The position numbers and the translations under genes were made by a program. From Tigriopus japonicus (lineage: Eukaryota > Arthropoda > Copepoda > Harpacticoida > Harpacticidae), in contig CM021316.1 in NCBI GenBank assembly GCA_010645155.1, positions 2,733,256 through 2,797,255 on the forward strand: a stretch of 64,000 nt of DNA, given 5' to 3'. Position 1 is the first letter of the stretch; every line of letters begins with the position of its first letter. Below the pieces are notes generated by a model that worked only from the letters and a program-made list of their open reading frames with translations, did no database searches and was not told where the DNA came from. Shown here piece by piece: positions 26,438 to 37,446 of the stretch.

Positions 26438-29400
26438 TATAAGATGTTCGAGTGCTTTTCAACTTATAACTGTTTACGACAAGATCCAAGACTGGACACT
26501 TGGTTGTTGAGGATCTTTGTCCGGTTGAGTTTAACCTTTTCGGATTTGTCACGCAAATGAGGTGTCCAAAAGCCAAGAAAGAACCTGTAGCATTATTCTA
26601 TTGTACTTCTCGAGTTCCAGTTATGGTTGATGCTCCGTTTGGTTGCTTGCTTCAACAGAGATCATATGTGAAATGATGGAGCACTATTTTTTCCCCGAGA
26701 TATGAACAACTAATCTCAGGCTAGAAGTGATTCGTCATTGCGATATGTTGAGAACGAACCGACCGACGAACCAGCCAACATATGAAATGAACCCTTTAAT
26801 GGCGAGGGGATTACTTTTTGCATGCTCCATGTTTTGCAACATTCCCAACGAACGAACGATCCATTCATCGCAGATAGAAGCACAAACCAACCACAGACAC
26901 TGATCTATCATGTGGCTTGGATGGATTTCTGATGGACCACAGATTATACCCTCTGAATCAAAGTTCTCTCGCGAATATGTAGCTCCCGTCTACTTTCTCG
27001 AAAGTCACGATTCGAATGCAAATCTGGGTGACTTTCTTCTTACATGGGATGTCATTTAATTTTGTCATGATAACCGGGATGAAGAGAGATGACTTTGATC
27101 CAATAGGGAAATGGCATCATTACCGTGCTATGGGTTCATCACAACGGCAATGAACTTTCTCCGCGGATAAAAAGACCCCTTAATCAGACACGCAAATCAA
27201 CTGTTCCGGGTTCAAACTAATGTACATAGACGCACGGGTTCATATCGGGTAGATTATGGCAAGTTCAGAACAGCTCAAAGATTCCTTTGCATGTCAACAT
27301 GCCCAGGAATTTCCCACTCGGCAAACATCCATCAACTTTCTAGCACTTCTGTAAATTTAGAGGACTTCAGGGTTTTATGGAGAACTCCAGATATGTTCCT
27401 TAACTAGGAACTTTCTGGTGGGAAAAACACGAAACTGGAAAAAAACCCACCATCAATCAAAGCCTAATCGGGCTCAAGAAAATGCTCCCTACATTGGAGA
27501 TAAGCGGCAATTAACTTGTGACAAGTGGGTTCCAACTAGATCACTTTTTCCCCTTCCTTTTTTGTTGCCGTTTTCATGTTTTCAGGGCAAAAACGTGCCA
27601 ATGAATGAAGATAAGAGGGAAAACCTTCATGACAATTTCCTAAAACTGAGGAAGAAAAGATTTGAAAAAATTATAATTGACTGTCTCCCTTCAAGAAAGT
27701 GAGGGACATTACGAGTAATTAGTATTTCATTATTATCAACCGGAACCCCTTTTCAGAGATCCATGGACAATTGTTAAGAGTCCGCTATTTCAATCAAGAA
27801 TTTAATTTCCTGCGAGTAAAACCATTCGTCAGACTGCCGAGAATTATGATTCTGTTCAAACATTGTTCTCTTTGTTTTTTAACCAAAATAAGATTACATA
27901 GTTGGCAAATATTTCATTAAATTGACCGTGGCATAACAATTTTAAAAGTGCATTCATCCGATTATGATATGGTGGTAAAATCAAAACTAATTGGCTCAAC
28001 AATGGAATTGTACTTTTTGTCAATTACATTTAAACTTTCATGTTTCATTAAGCGACGTATCTTGTTCTTAGATTGAATAGTGTAAAAAAATCATTGTTTT
28101 GAAGTTGCATTTTTTGTGGGTTACGGATTTTTATTACCGCTACAAGGAATGGGATTCCCTGTAAAGAAAGTTAATCATTCACGTTGCTCCTTAACTTATA
28201 AATATAAACTTAATATTTATATGATATTTGGTCTGCTAACAAGTCACTGTCGGCAGGTCTGGACAACCCTTGAATAGTGGGTTGATCAGGAATAGTATTT
28301 AAAAAAATGTCCAATCCTGCGTTTGAAAAAAATTGGTTTTCCTGGGGGGTTGTGAGGGCTCAAAATCCAAGACATTCCCTCTAGTTTTAGAATCCAAGAA
28401 ACATCCAAAAAGTAAATGAAACGGCCAATCGAGTTTTTATTTGTCCGGCGCTAACTAGCATTTTAGTATTACTGGAAGTCAAGACGAGTAGTAATGAAGA
28501 TTTCGTTGTCTTGGGAGTCATGGCAGGTTTCGATAAGATCTTTTGAATGTGCGTCAGGAACCGTTGTTCTCCGCGATGTTATCTGATCAACAAGGGGCTT
28601 TTAAAAAGTTACGGAAACACGCGCGAAATTCAAAGCAAGTTCTAACCCGAAGATTTGGCAGTAATTATGAAACCAACAATCGAGAAAAATGCACGAAGAT
28701 GCTCGCTTTAATGAGGTTCTTTGGATGGAGCGAGTTAGTGATTCACTGCTCTTGAATAAGCCAACTCAAAATGACGCCTCCAGCCAAATGGTCGTGTTGG
28801 GGGGTATTTTCTAGTCTCCAAGTGAGATGACTCGCTTCTTATGAGAGCGATAAGTCAGATATTAAATTCCTGCCATTTTGGGACAAGAGTTCGTTTAAGA
28901 GCTCATCATTAACCGCAAAGCTCACATCTGGAAATGGTCAGTTCTCCGTTGCAAACTTAGTTGCCAGAGAATAGACCTCGCTGGAGGTGTTTCATTTGTT
29001 TTTACTCTCAAGAGGAGGCAAAATGACGATTAGTCAATAGCGAATGTGACGGTCGTTTACACATTTACAGTAATGGGTGGTCAGCCGAACGATTTGAACA
29101 GCTTTTTCTCTCTTTCTATCGTTCGCATCGTAAGCTGTTCTTTGCTCAGAGGAGGGCCCACTAAGGGGATTTGAAAAGTGGTTGACCACGTTGTATGGAC
29201 CATAGGTAATTACCGTCCTCACCTGATCTCCAGAATATGTTCTTTGGGCAGAATGAAAATTGATGGATTGGCCCCTTTTGACTTGGAATTGGCTTTTGCG
29301 CCTTCAGCTTGAAATTACCTTTTTTTTTTACTATCAAACAGCATATGCTCAAACTTACTCGGTAGTCTGTCGGTGATCTAGATTTTGAGATACTCTAGAA

Positions 29401-30205
29401 AGAGAGTTTGTTGAAGAGACATCCTGTTTCTTATTACTATTTGAAAATTTCATATCTTGAGGCGTTCAAAACAGAGTAAACTTCAAATTTTAAAAGTTTT
29501 TTTCGGTTGAAACAACGATATACTCGTTGATAAATGGTGAAAAACAAAATTTGGGTTCTACCAAGGAAATAAGACATGGAAGAATCTGCTCAAGCTATCA
29601 GCCATGGATTTTTTTTTTTAATCGTAGACGTCCAGATTTTTCTTCGATTGGTCCAGAATTCTAGAAACGGCTTTGGCTAATAGCCGAAGCATCCAGGTCT
29701 TCAGTGATGCTTGGTTCTACACCTATTTGCTCTTTGAAGCAGTTAGGACAAAGCACCAGAAAGGTTGAAATGGATAAGTATTTAAACAATATTCAGACAA
29801 TTTGTTTTGGAAAAAAATATTACAATTAATAATTCATAACATTTGAGGCCAAGTCCAACTCCTTTCTCATTTTTTGTTGAGACCAATCAGGTATTTGATT
29901 TCTAATCACACAACCTCAACCAATATCACTCTAGAACTCGGACCAAATGCAAACATTGCTGGAAGCTAAACCTTATTTCCAAGAAAATGATCTTACATTT
30001 CGTTAATCCAACGGTCAATACAATAATCAATAACCCAAACGACAAATAAATTGATCAGCATTCCAGCATTTTCAGTTTTGAGTGGGATTAAGTTTTTATA
30101 TTCCCGAAGGAATAAAGATGACAACGGTTCCTTTCTTTGAAAAGTGGCGCCAAAAATAGTTTCCTTGTCGAACATTCATTTAAGAACACGAGCTGACCGA
30201 CAGAG

Positions 30206-30213
30206 TATAAATA
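30206..30213 (+). promoter_or_regulatory. TATA box of the 65-residue membrane-protein gene
   Basis: TATAAATA lies 103 bp upstream of the ATG at 30316. An initiator-like TCACTT lies about 30 bp downstream, near 30237. This predicts a 5' untranslated leader of roughly 75-80 nt and supports the following short frame as a transcribed gene. Confidence 0.55.
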
Positions 30214-30315
30214 GGAAGCGAGCTTTGGCCAACCATTCACTTTAGTTTTGTTCTCGAACCAAGAACGACTCTCTTCACTGAATTCGCCCATTACCCGAAG
30301 CAACGAAAATTGATC

Positions 30316-30513
30316 ATGGACCAAGAAAAGACTCTTGCCAACTTCACATCCAATGCAAGCATTGTTCCCCCGGACGATGACGGGAATATCCCGTTCATTA
30401 TATGGTACATTTTGTGGTTTTTATGCCTTGGCTTGCTGGTAATAACTGCAGTATTCCTGGCTAAAGCATGGCGAAGGTATCGGATAACCCAGTACTATGC
30501 TGCTATTCCTTGA
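30316..30513 (+). CDS. Small single-pass membrane protein, 65 aa (copy A1, intact)
   Basis: An intronless frame of 65 codons starting ATGGACCAAG, the first ATG after the predicted transcription start. Two sequons (NFT at residue 9, NAS at residue 13) and an acidic PPDDDGN patch come first. A strongly hydrophobic segment of about 25 residues (roughly 26-50) follows, then a basic KAWRRYR stop-transfer patch and a short tail ending AAIP. The positive-inside rule predicts N-terminus outside, C-terminus in the cytosol, with no cleavable signal. I do not recognise a family. A TATA box precedes it, and a degraded copy of its second half lies 0.45 kb downstream. The 63-residue gene at 31986 has the same plan (starts MDQ, ends IP, one membrane span), so the two may be distant paralogues. 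The coding status is inferred from architecture, promoter and duplication, not from homology. Confidence 0.6.
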   Translation: MDQEKTLANFTSNASIVPPDDDGNIPFIIWYILWFLCLGLLVITAVFLAKAWRRYRITQYYAAIP

Positions 30514-30702
30514 AGCATCTGCTAGTACTGTGTGGGTCAACTTGACGGTGGACTTTGACACTTCTTATGTTTGCTACATTGTACAATTTTGTTGATTGTT
30601 GTAAAATATATCGCTTGACCAAACATTCATTCAGAAGAAAAACCATTGCAATTTTTATTCCTTTATTGGAAAAGGTATTTAGGATAATCTATTCAACTGA
30701 AA

Positions 30703-30757
30703 GCCACATTGTACCATATTGTTGATTTGTGCAAAATATATCGCTTTCTTAACCAAA
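30703..30757 (+). repeat. Partial duplicate of the copy A1 3' flank
   Basis: About 55 bp matching the non-coding stretch just downstream of the A1 stop codon, which shares the word AAAATATATCGCTT. The same segment occurs a third time at about 31020-31064. It is a duplicated fragment without coding sequence. Confidence 0.65.
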
Positions 30758-30844
30758 GCATACCGTCTTGATTGAAATTTCGTACTGCGTTCAACGATCG
30801 GTAACAGACTTGAGTTAAGATATATCTGACCGTGTGCTAGCTCT

Positions 30845-31064
30845 CGATCCCGCTCATTTTATGGTACATTTTGTGATTTTTATGCCTTGGTTTGCTGGTA
30901 ATAACTGCAGTATTCCTGGCTAAAGCATGGAGAAGGTACCGGATAGCCCAGTACTATGCTGCTATACCTTGAAGTATCCACTGTGGGTCAACTTGACGGT
31001 GGACTTTGACACTTCTTACGTTTGCCACATTGTTCCATTGTGGATTTTTGTAAAATATATCGCC
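30845..31064 (+). pseudogene. Truncated copy A2 of the 65-aa membrane-protein gene
   Basis: This matches 30388-30615 closely through the membrane-span codons, the Arg-rich tail, the stop codon and about 100 bp of 3' flank. The N-terminal third and the promoter are missing. The codon equivalent to Trp34 is TGA at 30874-30876, so the frame is closed inside the membrane span. The remaining codons carry only a few substitutions, which implies a fairly recent copy. Confidence 0.75.
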
Positions 31065-31741
31065 ATAATGGAAGTACCAGATTCCTTGAACCGGCAATCA
31101 GAAGTGGGTGGTTCAACAATCTTATTCAATGAACAAAACCAGGCTATTGACTTCATTTTTAACACGAACATTGTACTGCTGGACGAGGGGGAATCTGCCC
31201 ATTATCTTGTAGAATATTTTGTGCATCGAGACTAAAAAGATTGCATGAAATATTAGGGAGAATAGTCGCAGATGGTTTTTGGAAAATAGGTTCACAATCT
31301 CTTGATTTCAAATCCAACAACACCTTCAATCAAAAAAAATCAAAATTAAAGACATTCTAGCATTTTGTAGGTGCTTTTTAAGCACTTTTAAGATTGTTCT
31401 TCGAAAAACCGACTCGGCTTTCTCTTGATTACTTTTGATATGCTTAACCAGAACTCGACCTACATTTAGTAGTAGAGAAGAGATAGGTGCCGCACTTTTT
31501 CTTTGAATATATAGAGCATTAATATTTCCAACAGAATAACTTCTTTGACCAATGGAAGAGCGAATGTAATTGCACCTTCGAAATCTAAATGTACATGCAA
31601 ATTACAGACTTTGGAGTTTGAAATATTTGTAGTAACTCGTTGGAGCATAAGAAATTTAATATGACTCTTCGACCAATCAGCAACTGTGTTTATCTCTAAA
31701 CATACGTTTTCGATTGGGCGTTTAGTGTGGTGTTGTCAACC

Positions 31742-31755
31742 GGGTCAGTTGACCC
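31742..31755. promoter_or_regulatory. Nuclear-receptor-like palindrome
   Basis: GGGTCAGTTGACCC is a perfect inverted repeat of the GGGTCA half-site with a 2-bp spacer, 230 bp upstream of the 63-residue gene. Arthropod ecdysone-receptor/USP elements are inverted AGGTCA-type half-sites, classically with a 1-bp spacer. This is therefore a plausible but non-canonical hormone-response site. Confidence 0.35.
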
Positions 31756-31985
31756 ATTTATCTTGGTTGACTGAACACGCGTCTGAGAACGCAGAACAGC
31801 TCTATTCTTAGGAGGGATAATTGACCACAAGCTGATCGGCTCTGCTAGCTAAACAGCTGGGGCGCCGATAAGTAAATTTCTGAACAAGAGTTTACTTTCT
31901 TGAGCCCGAGCCGATCTAAGTTCATTCCATCTTGAACATTTCAAGAGTTCACTTCATCTCCATAGAAGTGAAATCAAAATACGCC

Positions 31986-32177
31986 ATGGATCAAGATTGG
32001 ACTCCTTTGGATCCTGCTGAGTACGACGACCAATATCCTAGGGACGTCAACATCGTCATTGGCATCATATGCCTCTACGCCTCGATTGCCTTGACAATCC
32101 TAGGATGTTTCGTACATCGGATTTGTAGGCAAACGGGTTGTTGTGGTGCATGGGATCCGTACACCGAAATACCGTGA
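31986..32177 (+). CDS. Small single-pass membrane protein, 63 aa (copy B1, intact)
   Basis: An intronless frame starting in a favourable context (CGCCATGG). An upstream in-frame ATG at 31932 would add 18 residues but is less well placed. The 63 residues comprise an acidic, proline-containing N-terminal part (MDQDWTPLDPAEYDDQYPRD), a hydrophobic span at about 21-44, then a Cys/Arg-rich juxtamembrane stretch (HRICRQTGCCGAW) and the tail DPYTEIP. The predicted topology is N-out, C-in; the juxtamembrane cysteines could be acylated, which is inference. Family not recognised. Its start, size, single span and IP ending resemble the gene at 30316. Three duplicated remnants lie downstream (32430, 32671 and about 33185), which marks this as a locus of repeated local duplication. 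Confidence 0.6.
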   Translation: MDQDWTPLDPAEYDDQYPRDVNIVIGIICLYASIALTILGCFVHRICRQTGCCGAWDPYTEIP

Positions 32178-32429
32178 CGATGGTTGGACGCCACCTTTCA
32201 TTCAGTTTAAAAACCAAGACCTAATATTGATTTATCTACCCCGAAATACAGATCCATTCAGCATATTCTAATTCGCTTTCTTATTTCTAATGGGTATTAC
32301 TGGGCAGTTGTACCATTGCAAGCCGATGGGGGCTGGTTTAACTACCAATTTTTTGAATGACTTGGTCAGGTTATGGAGTGTAAAATAAGTTTAAAAAAGA
32401 CATGTCAATGGTTTGCGCTTTGCTGATAT

Positions 32430-32526
32430 AGATTAAATTTGGATCTAACAGAGTACAAAGACCAACATCTAAGAGGCGTTGAAATCGTCAAATTCGGCCA
32501 TGCTCACATTACCTTGAAAATTGTAA
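32430..32526 (+). pseudogene. Heavily decayed copy B2 of the 63-aa gene
   Basis: The stretch GGATCTAACAGAGTAC onward can be aligned with codons about 6-37 of the 63-residue gene, with many substitutions and a deletion. The match runs from GATT...TTTGGATC through ATCGTCA to ACCTTGA. No open frame remains. It is more diverged than the next copy and so probably older. Confidence 0.55.
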
Positions 32527-32670
32527 TTGTCTGGAAAGTGGTTGTTTAATTTGATGTAATCCATACACTAGTAAATGCCCGAGGAATTTTTACCTATAGG
32601 ACATGAAAATAAACTAACGTTCGATTCAGGAAGATCTTTGAAAAGATTTAAATAATTTATTAAATTAAAT

Positions 32671-32862
32671 AATCAAGATACGTCATGGATCAAGATTGGA
32701 CTCATTTGGATCCTGCAGAATACGACGACCAATATCCTAGGGACATCAACATCGTCATTGGCATAATATGCTTCTACGCATAGATTGCCTTGACAGTCCT
32801 AGGATGTTTCGTACATCGGATTTGTAGGCAAACGGGTTGTTGTGGTGCATGGGATCCATATA
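32671..32862 (+). pseudogene. Copy B3 of the 63-aa gene with one nonsense codon
   Basis: Nearly identical to 31972-32159, starting 14 bp upstream of the ATG. The start codon is kept at 32685. Codon 33 (TCG, Ser in the intact gene) is TAG here, at 32781-32783, inside the membrane span. Similarity ends just after the GGGATCC word, so the native last codons and stop are replaced. The intact upstream flank, including the palindrome at 31742, was not copied. Confidence 0.8.
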
Positions 32863-33184
32863 GCAACAAGTGAGTAGAACAGTTTTCAAATCGTTATTTG
32901 TTTTGTTTTTTCTAGACAATATGCTGCATCGTGGTTCACTGGACATTTCTAAAGGATATCTGTAATTAACATTTGTAATGAGACCCGATTGTTACACTCA
33001 CATGTCGTACATAGTTTAGATTAGGTCAATTGCGTCACCGAGATTGCCGATTAACGTACAAAGTTAAGATTGTTCGACACCCTAAATATAACCCAATATC
33101 CCTAGTCTGTTCATTTTGGATGTCATCTTTTTGAATCATCCTTAACAAATGCCATGTCATTCAGCAAGAAACAAGATCTTACCC

Positions 33185-33223
33185 TCGACATGTATGCAAA
33201 CTGGTTGTTGCAGACTACATGAT
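33185..33223 (+). pseudogene. Possible short remnant B4 of the 63-aa gene
   Basis: About 39 bp resembling the Cys-rich juxtamembrane codons (TGTATGCAAACTGGTTGTTG against TGTAGGCAAACGGGTTGTTG). It is short and may be coincidence, but it lies in the right order and orientation within the cluster. Confidence 0.35.
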
Positions 33224-33843
33224 CAAATCTTTGCCACGAAATATATTTCAATGCTCCTCATAAAATTATTTAATTATTGGCTTAGACGTAAATTCGACAC
33301 AAGATAAATTCTTCAACAAACCATTTGTGTCATCTTGTTTTTTGGTATTTTGAATGGGGTTGTTCAAGGCAGTATTCTTTCGCCTGGCTAAATTTGTACC
33401 TGTAGGAATTCCCTCAGTTGTCAAAAGGGATGTTTTTGTGGCTCAATTTATCACCATCATATGATCTATTAGGAGCTAATCAAGCACACCATTGGCAAAT
33501 GGTCCACGTGATTGACGGCACTTGCCAAGTATCGACGTGGTTTAAAGAGTCGCCATCAAAAATATGGTCTCGCAAATATAAGTCAAAGCATATTCATTTC
33601 TCCATAATCTGCCTTGGTAGCAATCCCAATCAAAACTAGGATGTAGACTAAATTGTATTATCTACTGTGTAAGGTAGTGTGCACCACTGATCTGTAACTT
33701 TTGGCAACCCTAATGATTGAAGGAAGACGAGATGGCGCAAAAAATGCAATTACAAAGTTCAGTTGGTGTTGGGCACGAGAGTTCAATCTTTCTGAAGCTT
33801 CTTTGACACCAAAACATATCCTAGAGTTATACAGTTTCCAGGT

Positions 33844-34076
33844 GTTTAGATCAGGGGTAGGCAACCGGTGGGCTGCGGCCCACATGTGGGCCCAAGGGTG
33901 GTCTTTGGTGGGCCTGGAAGCTATGGGGAAAGTCCAAAATAATGGGGCCGCTATGCAATCATAGTACTGTACTCGTGGGCCCAAAGCTCTTTGATCGTTG
34001 ACTTGTGGGTCCCTGATAACATGTCAAAGTTACTGGGCCTTGATCCAAATGTTCTTGCCGACCCCCTGGTTTCGAT
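33844..34076. mobile_element. hAT-like MITE, 217 bp
   Basis: The element spans 33852-34068. It begins CAGGGGTAGGCAAC, and its other end reads CTTGCCGACCCCCTG, an imperfect inverted repeat of the start. The flanks are GTTTAGAT (33844-33851) and GTTTCGAT (34069-34076), an 8-bp target duplication with one mismatch. A CAGGGGT...-type terminus with an 8-bp duplication is characteristic of hAT elements. The interior is GC-rich and non-coding. Confidence 0.75.
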
Positions 34077-37000
34077 TGTCCAACCAGCTATCTGAATCTA
34101 ATAAGATTGTATTTGAAGCATTGAAAATTACGCAGTTTTGTATCAAGGTTAAATCCGTCAATCTTCTCCACCATTTGCTTTCAGAATCTAAAAGTTAACA
34201 GGTGCGTCCGGCTAATAATAAGCGAGTAGTTCAGCTATTTTTTACGCAAATGTCGAATCGCAATCATATTTAACGTTTTGATCCAACCTTAAATTGGGCC
34301 AAACTCTAAGACCAGATTCGGATGTTGGTTTTGCTTCCGGGCCAGTAAGGTTACTGTTCTTTGAAATCTTTGTTGTGAACGATATCAATAAGGTATGAAG
34401 CTAAGCTCAATGGCCCGATTTAGTATCTACATTGAACAACCTTGTCTCTGTTTTAACCCACGGTTCCATTGGCATCGAAATCACTTTAAATTAACCACTT
34501 CCTGTATTAAGGAACTTTCAACTATTGCTAGATATTTCTAAATCCACCTAAAAAGGTACACCATCTTTAGGAAACATCACTCGGCAAGGAAACCTCTTTG
34601 TTTGAGGTCAAGGCGAGTGATTTTGCGTGCCAACGACCAACTATCTTTAACAATGACACGGACGCTTTTGTTTGTCTTCTAAATTATTATGGCTATATGG
34701 CCTCCTTCATGCAACAGGAAACTTGAGGAGGGTGTAAAGCTTCATGAATTCACTCCATGAAGACGGCCAACGATCACGATGATGATCTTATAGTATATCT
34801 CTCCCTCGGCTACATTTTTGGCTTAAGATCATCATGCCGATGCTCTATTGTGGTAACAAAACTCACACTCACACTGAATTGACAACATCGCTCACTTCAA
34901 ATAGGCAAGTTTGGCAACAGATGGTGTGAACCTCGTGGTTGTATATTCCGCGTTTGAAGAACTATTTCAATGATCATACTTGGAATTCAAACAATAAGGG
35001 TTGGTCAATTGCTCTACATATTTACACACTACATAGCACTGAAGGTTAGAAACAAAGTGTCACTCCAAAAATAGAGTCATCCATATGTAAGTAATAGTGA
35101 ATGTGCGAAGAACAAGAAGCAGGAAGAGGAAGGTCATGAACCCTCACATCCACTATCACAGTTAACGTGCGAGTGTTCGCCACCTAATTCTCCACAATGA
35201 GTCAAAATGCATCACAAACCCGCCAACTTAAACAAGGAAAAGTTCATTTTTCTTGAATCTAGAATATGACTCAACTCAAACGGAACTCTCCAAAAGCGAT
35301 CTGAAGCGTGAGAAACTTGATACTTTGACTGCGACAATTTGCATGATAACTCCCACCATGCTTGGTCAGTCTGATTTGTCTGATTGAGATTTCCTTGAAG
35401 GCAACGGAAATGTTGACGGTCGTAAAACAGTGTCTATGTAGTCTTTCCCAATGGTTGAAAAGGGGCGTTAAAACCTAGAATCACCGAAATTTTGACGTAC
35501 CTTAAAGGTCCACTCGGAAGCATTCAGCCAACATGGTCTTCATTTTAAAGTTTCTCTGTCCAGATCAAATTTCAAGACGTCGTTTTGTGTGAGAGGGTTT
35601 TAGCGACATTAGAGGTGGATAATTAATATGATTAGAAATGTGAAACAGGCATGGATAGCAGATCGTTGTTTGTGGGAAATTTTGGAGACACTGTCGTAAT
35701 CACCAGCTTCAAAACCGACGCCATGATTATTTATTATCTGACCTATTTTCCCGATTCTCTTCCCAATTGGCTCATAATGAATTCATGCTGAGCTTGATGC
35801 ACATCCATCTTTAGGGAGACTGACGGAGACATCAACTTTGGGAGATGACAACGTCGCCAGAGCTTGCATTCCACTACTCGATCGAGCCACGCTTTGACGG
35901 GTGTCAAATCCGACTCCATCTTCATCCAAGTCCCAAAGATGGAAAGATTAACGATTACCAAACTTAGAATACCCAAGATATGAATCGAGCTCCGATATCA
36001 ATCTAGGGTGACTAGAAACCTTAGGAAAAAGGTATTGATCCAGCCCAATGAGTGGGGATCCATGACAGATGAGGCGAGGCGGCTCCCCACAAAAAAGAAT
36101 CCGACATATGAAGATGAGGGAAACCAGTCATTTTCTCTTTTTGGTTTTTACTCACTCGTTGGTTCATGTCGTGAGTGAAGTGCATCCCGCTCCAAATGAT
36201 TCTTCAGCGAGAAATTTGAACTTCCGTATCCAATGGACTAATAATGGTGTGACAATATGAGATAATGAACTCTAGCGAAAGAAACAGTAGTTATCACCAC
36301 TACCACTTTGGGCCTCCGAATTTTTTTAACTTCCGAAACTTATCTTACAGAAACAGAGCTAGACATTCTGGAAAGTGCCAAGAACTTCCTTAATTTGATG
36401 TAGAGCATTTTGATATAACTTGAACTAAAGGAGCTCAAGGGAAAGAAGCGTCGATACAGTCAAGTTGCTTTGCTTTCTTGAAGCTTCAAATGTTTGACGT
36501 TGCTGTCGCCACCATCAATCAGGAAGTTCAGTCGATTTTGCAATCAATTTACATAGATCATGCCAGTAAAGATTGATCCAGTCATTGGATCATAAAATAA
36601 GATGGATTCAAGCCCTTCCATGGACGTTTTTTGGTCAAAGGCTCCTATTTTGGTGTATTTTTTCTCCTGCACTTCTCGGTATGTTTGGCTTTTTTTATAG
36701 CTTTATGATAAAACCACCGTCGCTAGTGCCCTGGCGACGCTTCTTTCACATGAGCTTCTGTAACTAGAACTAACAAGTTCCAACCCCAGATTTTGGAGAA
36801 AATCCAAATCTCGGCGCTACAATCTAGAAAAAAATCCCCGAGAATGCAAATGAGGAAGTACCTTGCTTGTTTTATGTCAATGTTGAAGACGGCCCACTTC
36901 TTTTTGATCAGGCGCTTTTACTCACTCTAGAACATCCCGATCACGAAAGGACCGAATTTTGAATTATGAGTGTCTCTTCCCCCAACAACGAGAGTAAGCA

Positions 37001-37395
37001 GACTCATTTTCATGTCACGATTTTTAGCTTTGGAGGTGTCATCTCCAAGGTCCTCCCAGAATTTAATTAGGATAACAACCATCTCTGAGGCGAATAGTCC
37101 TCAATATTTTCCATGACAAAGTTCAAGTACCTTCTCCCAAGTCACCTCATTTTTAGGGGGTAGAGTGAAATCCAGCCCACCAAATTACGATCGGGATGGC
37201 GAACCATTTGGTTGTACTTGAATGAAAAGGAAGACACGAGCAATGGGAGAAGGAGAAATCCGAATATTTAAATGGCATCTCTCTGTTCAGAGGAGCTTCA
37301 GAAACTTAATCAACCTTAGAGCTGAGTTCCTTTTGGATGCAAGCTTCGTCTCTCCCAAATAAGAGCCCCTTGTACCAAGATTCCCAATAACAAAA

Positions 37396-37446
37396 AGAGT
37401 GAAGAGAAAGAAAGAGAGAAAGAGAGATAGAGAGAGAGAGGGAGAA
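37396..37446. repeat. GA microsatellite
   Basis: An imperfect GA/AAAG run. Frames across it on the minus strand (Leu/Ser/Phe runs) are artefacts. Confidence 0.85.

Noticed and set aside
36573..36767. Plus-strand 64-codon hydrophobic frame, considered as another small membrane protein
   Set aside because: No sequence resemblance to the 30-32 kb genes, no TATA box and no duplicate; the hydrophobicity follows from T-rich sequence.
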